Below are positions 1-11,629 of a DNA stretch of 64,000 bases, piece after piece. Source of the stretch: Callipepla californica brunnescens. Its lineage: Eukaryota; Chordata; Aves; Galliformes; Odontophoridae. The notes under the pieces are model-generated. The model was not told where the DNA came from. It saw only the letters and a program-made list of their open reading frames with translations, and did not search any database. Within the stretch, counting starts at the first letter, position 1. Every line of letters begins with the position of its first letter. Made by a program: the position numbers and the translations under genes. The stretch is from assembly GCA_023055505.1 (NCBI GenBank), contig JALIRH010000010.1:6508501-6572500 (forward strand). Reading direction: 5' to 3'.

Positions 1-1848
1 GATATCAGAATGCTGCATACTTGAATGAGCTATCACAACAGAAAAGTTGCAGACAAAGAATTCAAATTAAAATTTGAAACTTGTTCTTATTTTAGACTAA
101 GTATTTCACATGGGGCATCTGTTGACAGAGAAAATAACTGCCATTTTTTTGTACCCAAGAAATCCCAAACCAGCCCACATGAGGTTTTTATTGATATCGA
201 ACTTACTAGCAGAAATGGAGTCAGAAAAAGAACATCTAAAAAGCAACTGGAGATATACATGGGGCAGCCCTGATCCCAAATAGTAATGATACCACCTAGA
301 GTAATTTTTAGGAGGTCGTTAAGAGTCAGTAGCTGTAACTTTTGGATTGGATGGACTACACATCTGGATGTTGCTGAGCCAGATGGTGCCTGTCCAGTCT
401 CAGACATGGGACAGGGAGGTGCCATTCCAAGCCTGAGAGGTATGCAGCATGCTCCTACGCCACCCTTGATCTGCCCATTTTCTTGTACCACCAGTGTATT
501 TTGCTATTTGTTACTCTGTTTCTAATTTTAAAATAATTGATTAAACCAGTAGAGCTTCCTCAGTTTACATTTTTCAGCATAATTTGTCTGAATTTACTGT
601 GGTCATTCATGAAGTTTGGGTATGAATATGTATCTTGTTACCTCTTAGATTACATTTTAGACTGATTTAGATTTTAGACTTATAATGTTCAAAATGGAAT
701 TTAGTTGAGTGGATTTGAACTGGGAGATCCATCTTAGTAGGAAAAGTTAACACTTTTCTAGGAGCACTGCTATGATTAGTGCTATGTTTAGTGATTTTAT
801 CTAAGGATCACACAAGAATGTGATCTTGGGCTAAACACTTGTTGAACATAAAATAGATTCTGTCTAAAAGTAATAATTGTTTAATATTGTTTACTAGCAT
901 TTCACTGTTATTACACTTCTGGGACGGAGGCAAGAGCAAAAGCTTAATTAAGAAGGCAGTTGCTAAATAGAAAAGCAGGAGAACAGGTGATCTTAAAAAG
1001 ATGTGAGATAAGGACTGCAAAGTCAGGAATGTGGTGAATGGGCTTCAAGAGAAGTAAATTTTAGCAGTAAGCAGACAAATACATTGAAGATGTCAAGAAT
1101 GATTAAATAAAATAAAATTGTATCATATAAAGGTTTTCTGTTATCAATTTGTTGAGGTTTCATTTATTTATTTATTAATAATTCTCAATTCCCCTCAGAA
1201 AGAACAACAAATATTTCTATTTTGCAAGCATCCTTAGCCAGATGGGTTTTCTTGCTCATTGTTTACTACATTTTTTGTGCTTTATTGGTGCATTGGTAGT
1301 ATCTCAAATTTGGTATACTTACAGTGTACTATTACAGCTTGCAAAAACCTCATAAAGGCTTGTATATTGATGCTACCTATAGTTAGTAGGCAATATTTCA
1401 TTAACTGAGGGATTTAAGTTTTTAATATTGTATGCACATAACTGGATATTTGCTGTGACACTGAAGCAATGGTTGCACTTTGTTGTTACAATAAAATCAG
1501 CCTTATGGACTGTAAATCCTGATGTGATGGCAAAAAGATGCTTTGTTAAACCTGTGTTTTATTGTGCCTCTTTTCAGTTAGGATCACATTCTTCTGTTCT
1601 TAGTGAGAGGGAGAGCTGCATCACTGCCAGGGCAAATTATTTTGCTGCCTTCTCGAAGAATAAAAGCAATCACGCACACAAAGCTATGCTTTACAAGTCA
1701 CATGAAATAAAGTTAACCTTGGAAAGCACAACCCTGAAGGGAAAAGACAAGTCAGGAGTGGTTGTGTGGTGCTATGAACCTCCCAGCACTGCTTGTTTAC
1801 CTCCCAGGTGGCCACAGTTGCAATTGTGATAAGGAGCCAAGAGCACCC

Positions 1849-1854
1849 ACGTGG
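1849..1854. promoter_or_regulatory. CACGTG palindromic E-box 1
   Basis: A perfect CACGTG, the core site for USF, MYC/MAX, MITF/TFE and CLOCK/BMAL1 type bHLH proteins. It is the first of three within about 900 bp. The motif contains a CpG and should be rare in this background. Function is not shown by sequence alone. Confidence 0.3.
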
Positions 1855-1969
1855 ACTGTGGTGATCCAGTCAGATTCCCTAGCAGAAGCTAGCTAGGGCT
1901 GGGCCGCTTCAGTGGTGAACCTTCTTGTGATGTCTCTGCACCATTCTCCTACTTGGAGTTATTACTTAC

Positions 1970-1975
1970 CACGTG
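1970..1975. promoter_or_regulatory. CACGTG palindromic E-box 2
   Basis: Second perfect CACGTG, about 120 bp after the first. Close spacing of two such sites is more suggestive than one alone, but there is no nearby promoter or gene to connect it to. Confidence 0.3.
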
Positions 1976-2212
1976 TGATCCTGATTCCTACTTGCATCAT
2001 AGAAAGTGAGTCCATGATGACTTGCACTGTGGTAAGCATTAAACTGCTGTACCTCTGGGAGGAGCCTGTAACCTAGCTTCACTAGAGGAGAAATACCTGG
2101 TTTATGATTTTTACCCTAAAACACTCTTCTTCTGGTTCTGCATGGAAATTTTTTACTATATAAATGCAAGCTTGGGTGTGCATATATGTAGGGAGGGAGA
2201 AGGATTCTAAGG

Positions 2213-2229
2213 TTTTTTTTTTTTTTTTT
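2213..2229. repeat. Poly-T run
   Basis: An uninterrupted T run of about 17. No SINE or retrocopy body is recognisable next to it, so it is annotated as a simple repeat. Confidence 0.8.
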
Positions 2230-2746
2230 CTTGTTGAATAACCTGAGAAAATTCATAAACCTTGGCTTAGCAGAATAACACACAGGCAGACTGTCTGATT
2301 ATGCTCTAAATGGTCTTTGTGGGTTTAAGTTGTAAATGCATTATAAATGTAACAGCTTTTCTGGTGCAAAAAAATCAAGAAGGCAGATCAGGAGGCCATA
2401 TGGTATATAATGGAAATGAAATAGGTTTTATTTTGCTGATGTGGAGGGTAGAAGTAGAGGAATTGTTTTGGTTAAAATAGACAGTGTAACAGAAGGATGG
2501 AGTGGAAAGGCCAAGGACATCTACCTGTTTACTATAGTGTTAATTCCTTCAGTTGCTGTTGAGTACCAGTATCTGTGTGAAGCAGTTATTTTCTTAATAT
2601 GCAGAAGATGTTGTAGTTTGTATGACACTCACTTCTTTTCCTATACATGGCTGCAGAATTATATAGCTTTCCCTAGAACAGTGCTTCTCCATGAGTAAAA
2701 CCTGCAACTTTAGCCAGAAGGAAATACATCCCAACCTCCATTCTAA

Positions 2747-2752
2747 CACGTG
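2747..2752. promoter_or_regulatory. CACGTG palindromic E-box 3
   Basis: Third perfect CACGTG in the first 3 kb. Same interpretation and same uncertainty as the two upstream copies. Confidence 0.3.
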
Positions 2753-5700
2753 AGGGGAAGTTTTATTCTGGCTGTCTACCGATCTTTGGCTATGAAACCC
2801 AACAGCCAGCTGGGTCTGTTCATAGTCACCTTTCTGATGCCATTTTGCTCACTGGCTGCAAGAGACTCACTTGCTGTTGCTTATTTGGCAATGAGGTCTT
2901 GAGCACGTTTTGCCTGACAAGCATATGTATGATCAAAAAGGTCCCCCTCCTCCATGCTCATTTATGTTCACACTATAAATCTGCTTTCTGGCCTTAGAGC
3001 TGATCTCATCAGGAGTAAATCCAGACCATCACTTTCAGACAGTTATATTGAGAGTGTAACCCCGTGTGTGTATTAGCCTCTTTCTTTTGTGAAGCAAGGT
3101 TTAAACGCTACATCAACAGATTTAAATGGACAGTTATTGAAATCAGCAAGATAGTCTTATGTGAGACATCCATAAATTTTCTGGAAAATAAGTTTCAACT
3201 GTGAAGCAGTTTTTTGAGACCTAGGTTGCTGGAGTGGGAAATGTTTTTGTAAATGAACTGCTGTGTGTTCTTGACTGTTGCTGCTCTTTTTTTTTTCATT
3301 TCTTTTTTTTTTTTAATATGAAATAGCTATATCTCTAGGGTAGGCTGGGTTGGTTGCTTTGGAGTAGGTACAAAAAATTAAGAAGAGATTCTCATTTTAT
3401 TCCTCCTCATTAAATTATTGTGTACCTTAGCAAATACAACTTGGCTGGTTAACATCCTTGTGCATCATTTAAACATTTTGTCAGTACCCGTCAGTACATT
3501 TTAGCAATATGCAGTTTCTTTTGCCGAAGTAGACTTACAGGAGTTTCAAAATCTCTCTCGTGGTGGGGGGCTTTAAATCCTGAGTATTCACATCCCTCTT
3601 GCTCTCCTGTGCCTTTGGTTAAGTAGAGACAGTAACTATGAGTCCCCCAGTGACTAAAATGCCAAACCACACACGACACCCTCTTTGCACTCCCTATTAA
3701 AATTTTACAGGTCAAAAATCCAAAACCCACTTAATAAAAATTGTTCTTCATTGTAAGTGACAAGAGAGAACAGGTCAATCTATGGAATAATGGTGCAGTA
3801 ATTAGAACCTTTGTAGTTGATAAAGTGTGACTGTTAATCAATGTTTGGCTAATTAATCAATATTTTAATCATTAGACCTTTTAAATTTGTTTTAATGAGC
3901 ATTTCCTCTAATTCCCTTGATCCTGTTGCTTCCAACACTTCTATTATCTCTATTAAATAGCAAAGTGTTCATATAACCAGAACGTGCTGTGGTTTTGTAG
4001 ATTTTGTAGTTTATTGCAAAGATACATGTTTCTGAATGTGAGTGAATTTGGGTTCTTGGAAGAGAAGCAGTGATAGTGATTTTGCTGAAGGCTGTATGGG
4101 TTGGCCTGTTACATCATCATAGCTTTCTTCCTTGTCTCCTAAACACTTGCTTTCATTCCTTTTCTGTTGTTTGTTGATTTTTCCCTCATCCTTGACTAGG
4201 TGTCAGTGAGGAACTGGGAAATAACTTGTTCCAGACATGTAGAAATCCGCAGTTACAGAGCTCAAGCTGATCCTCTGCTTTAGCTTAATCCGGAGAGTCT
4301 CTAAATCTTTCCTTGCAGGAAACGAGCAATTCATTTGCTCTACAAAAATATAAGTCTTTCCAACAAATGCTACATGCTCTGCTACTTTAGTGGTTTTGTT
4401 TTCTGCAGACGTTAGGATTTCGACATCAGTCCAGAACATTGTTTCTTTAAACTATTTCTTTTTCTGTAACTCCAAAATTTCCAATTGATTGGAGTTTTTA
4501 GATATGAATATTAGTTACATTTACTGACTGTCAAAGTAATTCATAATATTCTGTCAAACCTAGGGCTTGGATTATCTGTGATTTCTGGCTTTGCAATTCA
4601 ATTCTGGAAGTGGATGCTACATTTTGGAGCCTGATTCTGCAGATTTTACTGTAGCAAAATTCCAGCTGCATTTGCAGTGTGATTATGTGCTTCTGGAATG
4701 CTGAAGTGGGGTCTTGACATGTAGATAAAACAAAAGCTGTTTCTTGTAACAGCTACATGATTTATAAAGAAACTTCAGAAAGGCAATTTGCATTCTGCCT
4801 TCTAGTGTAACAAAAAATATGTCAGCATTCTGTTACCATCTCCTGAATCTATACCAAGTGGGAAAATCTCTAGGGTATAACTCCACTGTTACTTTCTAGG
4901 CTTTGATAATCTGTCCCACTCCCACCGGCATTAAGAGTGAAGGGCTTGATTCTTAGCAAAATGTCTCCATTTTGACAAAGTTGGTGCAAAGTTCTGCTTG
5001 GTTTTGTTTGGGGACTTGTTCCTCATAGGTTGATAGGAACTTAGATGAGACCTGAAGATACAATATTTTTGGACAGGCAACCTGCTGTTCAAAGTCTGCA
5101 TTGACAGGAATGTGCAGGGAGGAAACTTGCCCTGGGATATTTCATTTAAATGTTTCATTGTTCTATTTTCTAACCACAATAGAATCGTCGTATCTAATCC
5201 TACAAGTTTTTCTCAGCATGAACTTTTGTGTCTGTAAACTCTTGTCTCATTTGCTAGATCAGTGAAATTAGAATTATAGAGAAGACAGCCTATGAGGGAA
5301 AAGCATATATTGGATGAAATTATTACAAGGACTGGAATACAGTTAAAATAGTTCCATAGCCTTTTTAACAAAAGCTTACTTTTGTTAAAAATACAATTAT
5401 TTTTGTATTGCATTCACATAAATTGTGAAGAAGCCGTAGGTAAATTGTTATTTTTATGAGTGTTTCACTAAGGAAAATTTTTAATTCATCATATTTATTA
5501 GATGAATGGTAATGAACCAAAACCAATATCAGTTATTCTTATTACTACTATAGCTTGAATCACAGTGATTTATACAGCCAGATTGTAGCTGTGACTGTAA
5601 TTACTCTGCTTTGTAAACTATACATTTTTCTTAAATATGATGTTTTAACCACATGTAAACTCCATAAATAGGAATACTTCTAATCTTAAAGACCTACTTA

Positions 5701-7674
5701 ACAATATTGCTAGCTTCTGCTACAGTGGTTTCATATTGGTACTCATTCGCCTGACTGTATTTTCCCGATTTACTGACTGAATAGTGTTTTTTAACTGTCA
5801 GGAATGACTTCACTTTCTGTATTTCTTATCAACTATAATCAGTATGTTAAAGCAAGACAGTAGCATTTTTAATATATATTTTCTTCTGTTTTCTTTCTCT
5901 TATTAATCTTTCTCACTAATGAGGTAAGTATATATGTGTGCAAATGGTCAGTGAAAATGGGTGAAGTAACTTGCAGCAACAAAGAAGATAAATCTTAAAA
6001 GAAATGTTTGAAAGAAGCCAAGGAGAACAGTAAAGATAAATGTTATGCAAACACAGGTTATTTATAAAAAATAACTTTTAATACCAATTTTCTAATGGTA
6101 GTAGTCTTGAATTATGATCATTTTCTATTTCACTGTATTTTGCAAGCTTCATTTTCTTCATCTCCCCAGACATCCTTGATTGGACCTTAAATGGAGTGTA
6201 TTAACATATAGGGCTCAAAATAGGGCATTGTTGAGCCAAGTACCCTGGAGCAGAATTTGTCTAAAACTACAAAAAATAATAAAAATAATTTTTTTCCAAC
6301 TTTTTTTGAGTGCTCTAAGACACAGAAACACCTCTTTCCAGTTTGAATTAAAAAAATAGTAATTCAGGCATGCTGGTTGTACAGAGATTACTTTTGTCTG
6401 TTTTCGCTTTTCCTTTTCCTCTTGAGAACAAGCCCTCATTATGTGTTCAGAGCTTTCCTCAAGGAGGATGGTTGTGCGCTGGTGCTACAACATTTCCTAG
6501 GTCAATAGCATTCTTCCAAAAGATATATTTGAAGGGAAAGTTGAAAAGGAAGTCTAGTTATTTGTTTTTTGTTGCTTTGTATAATTAGGAGTCTGTCAAA
6601 TATGATTAAAAAAAAAAAGTTTTTTATTTTCTTTTCAAACAACCTAATTCTCCATGTTTCCAAGCTTCACAATTGTATTTGGGTTACCAAACTTTAGAAA
6701 TGAGTATTTTTCTCTTTAAGCAATGATTTTCGCAGAATGAAAACTATTTGGACATTCCCTCTCAAGAGCAAATATAACAACTCTTTTCTTCCCTGTTACT
6801 AATGCAGCAGATTTTTTGGAAGCGTTTTACTCCCATTGTTGGATTGTTGACCAGGAAATACTTTGTCAAATGCAATGAGATGAGGCTCTAAAATAGCATG
6901 TTCTATGAAAAAAGTTTGGACTGTCTTAAACTTTTGTGTAAAGGTGATGAGGTGACGCCAGCTTCCTTTCCTATGTATCCATCCTTCCTTCTTATCCATG
7001 TCCCACTTACCATGCTCTCATTCTTCAGCATAGGAATAACATTAAAAGGTAGGAAAAAAAAAAAAGTTTGAATTCCTTAAAGCTTTTTTTCAGAAAGGTA
7101 AAAAAAGATATTATGATAAGCCAGTTGAATGTTCAATCTGTCCACGATGTCCAGCAATGAAAAAAAATCTCCATTGAGACCTGGGCACTTTTTTCTCTAT
7201 GTCAGTAGGCAGCATCAATGACAGTAAAAAGATCTACTCTTTGCACTTTGCTGAGCACATCAGTATTCTGCTGAACGCTGAGGCGGTGGACACAGAAGCT
7301 TTATCTGCTGTCCTGATCCATGCAAGTCTAACAGGCAAAAAAAATTAAAACAAAAGTAGAATATTGTTTATTTCTGTGCTAGGATTCTTCTTTATAGTGA
7401 TGCTAACACCTGAAATTCAAGGCCCAGTTTTGCAACATGGTGTGTGCAGTTAGCTGAGAGTGATCTGTGCTGCTCAAGAGATACTGAATGCCTTGCAGGA
7501 TGGGATCCTCAGGAAGATTTGAGTGTGCTTTTGTGATCATTTGCCTTTGCTCTACAGAACTCTTAAGAGCAATTCTAAAGACAGATAACAGAATTCTTAC
7601 AAAGTTCAAATGTAAATCTCTTCAGAATTATTATGTTCTCTAGCAGAGAGTAAACAAATAAACATAATAAGAAC

Positions 7675-7900
7675 TACAGTAATAATATTGCACTTATGGA
7701 GAGCTTTTCTTGAGTTTTACAGAGCTTTTCATCTCGGGTTCTCAGAGGGCTTTAGAGATGGTACTTATCTAACCCTCCTAACACCTTTGTAAAGGCAGCA
7801 CTTAGGTATTACCCTCATTTTTAGATAAGAAATGAGAAATGGAGGCACATGAGATGTTAGGTGATTTTCTTCTGCTTCTCAACTGATCTGTGTAAAATAG
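7675..7900. repeat. Ancient amniote-type interspersed repeat
   Basis: The sequence runs from a 'cacttatggagagctttt' start through 'gagcttttcatctcgggttc' to 'tacccTCATTTTtagataag' and 'aaatggaggcacatgag'. This follows the pattern of a very old, dispersed amniote repeat with an arrangement like 'cattttacagatgggg...aactgaggcac', related to MIR or L3-type elements. The copy is strongly diverged. The resemblance is from memory, and the exact family was not determined. It shows no coding content. Old copies like this are sometimes retained as regulatory DNA. Confidence 0.45.
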
Positions 7901-9130
7901 GACCCAAGTTTTCTAAGTAGTAACATAAGAGAGATTACTGTAAATAAATGACATTTGAAAGGTCTTTTAAATACCACATAATCTGAACATAATGGCAGTC
8001 TTGTCATCTTGTATTTGTGTTTTCTTTGGCACCAGATTTGTCTGCTTTCCAAATGGTGAAAAAATGTTTTGTGTAATTACTGTTTGGTTTTTTTTTTGTT
8101 GCCTTTTTAAAATTTTCCTGGAAATTGGTTGATCTTAAATATGGTTGTTATTCTGGTTCACCTTTAATCATATCATAATCCAATGAATTATTAATTAATT
8201 TGTGTTATATTCATTGTTCTCTCTGGAAAATGGTCATCTACTGTATGATCTTGTTCTTCTAAATTTTAATGAGAAGATAAATGCCAGTGATAGAAGAGAG
8301 AAAATAGTGTGTTATTTTTCCATTCTGAAACAATGTTCATTAACATTTTGTTTTATAAAATAAAATGCAAATACTTTTGCATTTTCCATTACTGTAAGAC
8401 ATAGAATTTACATGCATTATTTATTTCAAGGCCTTTTTATCTTAGAGTAACTAGTACATACCATGTTTCACTGAAGCTTATTGAAAAAAATGCACGATTC
8501 AGATCCGAACAGGCATGTCAGCATCTTTTTTTATGTTCTTTTTTAACATACCATGCCGGTTATGGTTGCCATTTTCTGAAAGAGAGGAATGATTCTGTAA
8601 TCTGCAAACACTGGTCCTAAAAAAATATTTGAATTTTTTCGTTATGTTATTTTATTCTTCGAACAATACTTCAGGTAGTAAACATGTTCTATTTTTCTAA
8701 TATAAGATTTTGTAGAAGTATTCCTTGAGCAAATGTGTTGTCAGACTGAGAGAAATTTTATTAAGTCCAGCCATTTTAGTGTATCCAGTATTTAGTCATT
8801 TCTTTTATTATTCATTTGATTCTCTGTTACTTAAATAATATAATTGTTAGAAATGTTGTTATTGCTCTTGTGTTGTTGAGAAAATATTAGTAAGACTTTT
8901 TATGGGAGAGATGCAGAAGTAGATTTATCTGAAAGTACTTACTAAATGCAACTCTTACAACATTTAAAATTGTAATGCTTGGATTATTTACTGTAGTCTT
9001 TCATGTCCTTTTTTCTGAATCTCTGTTGACTTACAAAGACCGTGTTTTCAAATGCCTGAGAGGCATAATCTTAGTGTAATGTAAGTTATTATGCTTTATG
9101 ACAAATAAAGCATACTTGAGCATCTTCTTA
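7901..9130. other. AT-rich unique sequence, no gene seen
   Basis: Contains short T runs, TAATTA-type homeodomain core strings (near 8190-8200) and AATAAA-like strings, all common in AT-rich DNA. No exon, RNA gene or repeat is recognised. Confidence 0.6.
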
Positions 9131-9557
9131 TGGAGAAGGACTTTGGGGTCCTAGTGAATGAAAAGCTTGACATGAGCCAACAGTGTGTGCTTGCAGCCTA
9201 GAAGGCGAACAGTATCCTGGGCTGCATCAAAGGAGGGGTGGCCAGCAGGAAGAGAGGAATGATTGCTCCCCTCTACTCTGCCCTAATGAGACCCCATCTA
9301 GAGTATTGTATCCAGGCCTTGAGTCCCAACACGAGAAAGGCATTGATGAGTTGGAGTCTCCAGGGAGACTTCCTTGTGGCCATCTGTACATAAAGAGAGC
9401 TTTTAAACAGGAGGGAGACAACGTTTTACTTGGCCTAATAGTTGCAGAACAAGGGGAAGTGTTTTAAACTAAAAGAGGGGAGATTTAGATAGTAGGAGGA
9501 AATTTTTTACTCGGAGTGTGGTGAGGCACTCGAATAGTCTGCTCAGTGAGGTGATGG
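9131..9557 (+). mobile_element. CR1 LINE 3' fragment, part 1 (host of nested insertion)
   Basis: A 5'-truncated CR1 retrotransposon in forward orientation. It matches the C-terminal part of the ORF2 (reverse transcriptase) region as I know it in birds: 'ctttggggtcctagtgaatg', 'gacatgagccaacagtgtg', 'cctgggctgcatcaaagg', 'gaccccatctagagtattg'. The frame is broken by stops and indels, so the copy is dead. It is interrupted near 9557 by a second CR1 in the opposite orientation and resumes at about 9791. The breakpoint is estimated to within about 10 bp. Confidence 0.9.
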
Positions 9558-9790
9558 ATATAGAATGGTAGAATCGTTTGAATTGGGAAGGTACCCTCAA
9601 AGGTCATCTAGTCCAACTCCCCTGAAATGAACAGGGATACCTACAGCTCTATGAGGTTGCAGAGCCTGGTCCATCCTGGCCTCGAATGTCTCCTGGGCAG
9701 TGTATCCACCATGTCTCTGGGCAGCCTGTTGCAGTGCTTCACTTCTCTTACTCTAAACAATTTTCTTTTGATATCCAAACTAAATCTTCA
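9558..9790 (-). mobile_element. CR1 LINE 3' fragment nested inside another CR1
   Basis: A reverse-orientation CR1. Its 3' tail faces left ('atagaatggtagaatcg'), followed by the conserved 3' region 'ggtcatctagtccaactc' and then 'ctctgggcagcctgttgc'. Only the terminal 230 bases or so are present, as expected for a 5'-truncated target-primed insertion. It separates 'gaggtgatgg' from 'aggtgttcaaac', which are adjacent in an intact CR1. About a dozen host CR1 bases at the junction look lost or mutated. It must be younger than the copy it interrupts. Confidence 0.88.
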
Positions 9791-9898
9791 CTGTTAAAGG
9801 TGTTCAAACCCAGGTTGAATGGGGCCCTGAGCAGCTTTAGATGGTCTTTAAGGTCTCTTCTAACCCAAGCCTTTCTATGCCTCTGTGATATCATTCTA
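9791..9898 (+). mobile_element. CR1 LINE 3' fragment, part 2 (3' end of host copy)
   Basis: Resumes the forward CR1 at 'aggtgttcaaacccaggt' and runs through 'gaatggggccctgagcag' to the 3' untranslated end, where 'tcttctaacccaagcc' leads into a decayed tail. With part 1 it forms a single element of about 535 bp before the nested insertion. Confidence 0.85.
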
Positions 9899-11246
9899 CA
9901 ATCTTCTGAAAGTGAGAAGTTTCTTAAATATATTCTGGAAGTTGTGACATGGAAGATAAATTTAAAAATAAAAAAATAAGTTTTCTGTGCAGTTCATGTA
10001 AAGGTCTTCTGACAGGAGGTGTAAAGTTCTAGATATTAAGCTGAAAATGCTGAAACTTATGAGAGGCTTTAAGATTTGAAAATAATTGTCAAACAGAACT
10101 TACAGAACTCAATCTGGATACTGAACTAGAAATTTACTGAGTATTTAGAAGTGGCATTTTTCTCATTTGCAAACTGTGTATATACAATGAAAAACTTGAA
10201 CTTGTAGCTTATTTCAGTACATTAACAGTTACTTAGACTTAGGGGTCACAAAAGGGAAACTGATGTTGCCATCAAAGGAAAAACTCAGTTCTGTCCAGTC
10301 AGCTTGGACTGTTTGAAATGAACCAGCCCAGGATCTGCTGTTAGGTCTGTCAACACAAAACTCCCCATGTAGGCTGACCCTGTGTTAAGACAGCTTCACA
10401 AGTGTTGTGTATTTTTTTTCTTCTTGAACCAACCAAACAAATTGTAATCTAGCTCAAATATTTCTTTAGGAACAGCATAGACATATTCTGAGTCACAGGA
10501 AGTTTAAAACTGTGGCAATACAAGCCATATGGGATTCTTAACTTTGATGAAATCTGACGGATCATTTCACACATGGTCATGCTGAGTTTAATGCTAAAAG
10601 TCTCAAACAATCTCTTTAGTATAATAATTTCTACACAAAAGTTTACAAAATCATGCACAGACTGGTTGAGCATACTTTCTGTGACATTAGATTTTGAAAT
10701 ATTAACATTTTCCTTTCAGTGATTTTTGAATTTACTTTTAATTGCATGACAATTTGTCAGGAGGGAATAGGCACTGCTGAGCGCTCCCAACATGTTGAGA
10801 GGAATAGTGATATATCGACAGGGAGTCTGCAGGCTCTTTTCTCAAAATCACTGCCAGGTGCTGATATGGGCCTGAATCAAATACAAACATTATTCAATTA
10901 CTGAATATTTTTCATTTTTAAAATTCAAATATTAAGCTAGAAGTTTTCACAGACGTTAAATTTGGACTTGCAGAAATGTAAATAAACTTGCAAAAGTTGT
11001 TCATCAAAGGTAGAACGTTGTAGAGGAAACTAAGCTATTTGCAGAAAGGAAGAGTACTGTATAGATCAAAAACTGACTACAAGGTTTTCATCCTTGAAAT
11101 ATTGTTAAGTTGTGCCTTAGATTTCTCTGTTAAATCTAATACTACTTATTAATGAGCCAGAAAAATAACCAGATGGAATGAGTAAAATTAAGATGCATGG
11201 AATAAATAAACTCACATTTTTTACATGATACAAAATTCTGTTAGTC
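9899..11246. other. Unique sequence between two CR1 copies, no gene seen
   Basis: AT-rich with no recognisable exon, hairpin RNA or further repeat. Open frames here are short and lack any domain. Confidence 0.6.
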
Positions 11247-11629
11247 AGTTGGAGAGGATGTATCAGGAACAGCTGAGATCCCTGGCTTTGTTCAGCCCAG
11301 AGCAGAGGAGGCTGAAGGGATGCCTTGTGGCAGCCTGTAATACAGGGGCAGCACTGATCTCTTTCTGGTGACCCAACAGAACCCCACGGAACAGCATGGA
11401 GCTGTGTCAGGGGAGTTAGACTGGGTATCAGAAAAAGGTTCTTCACCAGAGAGTGGTGGTCAGGCACTGGAACAAGCTGCTCTGGGCAGCAGTCATGGCA
11501 CTGAGTTGCCAGAGTTCGAGAAGAATCTGGACAACATTTTCAGTCTGTTTTTTGGGTGGTCCAGAGAGGAAACAGGAGTTGGGCTCACTGAGCCTTATAA
11601 GTCCCTTCCAACTCAGGATATTCCATGAC
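11247..11629 (+). mobile_element. CR1 LINE 3' fragment
   Basis: Forward CR1. It starts in the ORF2 C-terminal region ('ttggagaggatg', then 'ctttgttcagcccagag') and has an internal deletion. It continues through 'ggttcttcaccagagagtgg' and 'tggaacaagctgctctggg' to the characteristic end 'cccttccaactcaggatatt'. That 3' end differs from the copies with 'tccaacc...gattctgtg' tails, so it belongs to a different CR1 subfamily. Two overlapping open frames (11368-11628 and 11453-11767) lie largely in this relic and are not genes. Confidence 0.88.

Larger units (their letters stand above)
1..7674. other. Unique non-coding DNA, no gene seen
   Basis: AT-rich sequence without a recognisable exon, RNA gene or young transposon. 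Short open frames occur on both strands, but none has a recognisable domain, and their lengths fit chance. It contains a poly-T run near 2213-2229, T-rich runs near 3288-3316, and three CACGTG E-boxes listed separately. A good splice-donor-like string (gaggtaagtat) lies near 5921-5931, but no acceptor and coding frame pair with it. It is best read as intergenic or intronic. Confidence 0.6.

Noticed and set aside
5900..5940. Strong splice-donor string gaggtaagtat
   Set aside because: No acceptor with an open, family-like frame precedes it. Isolated donors are common.
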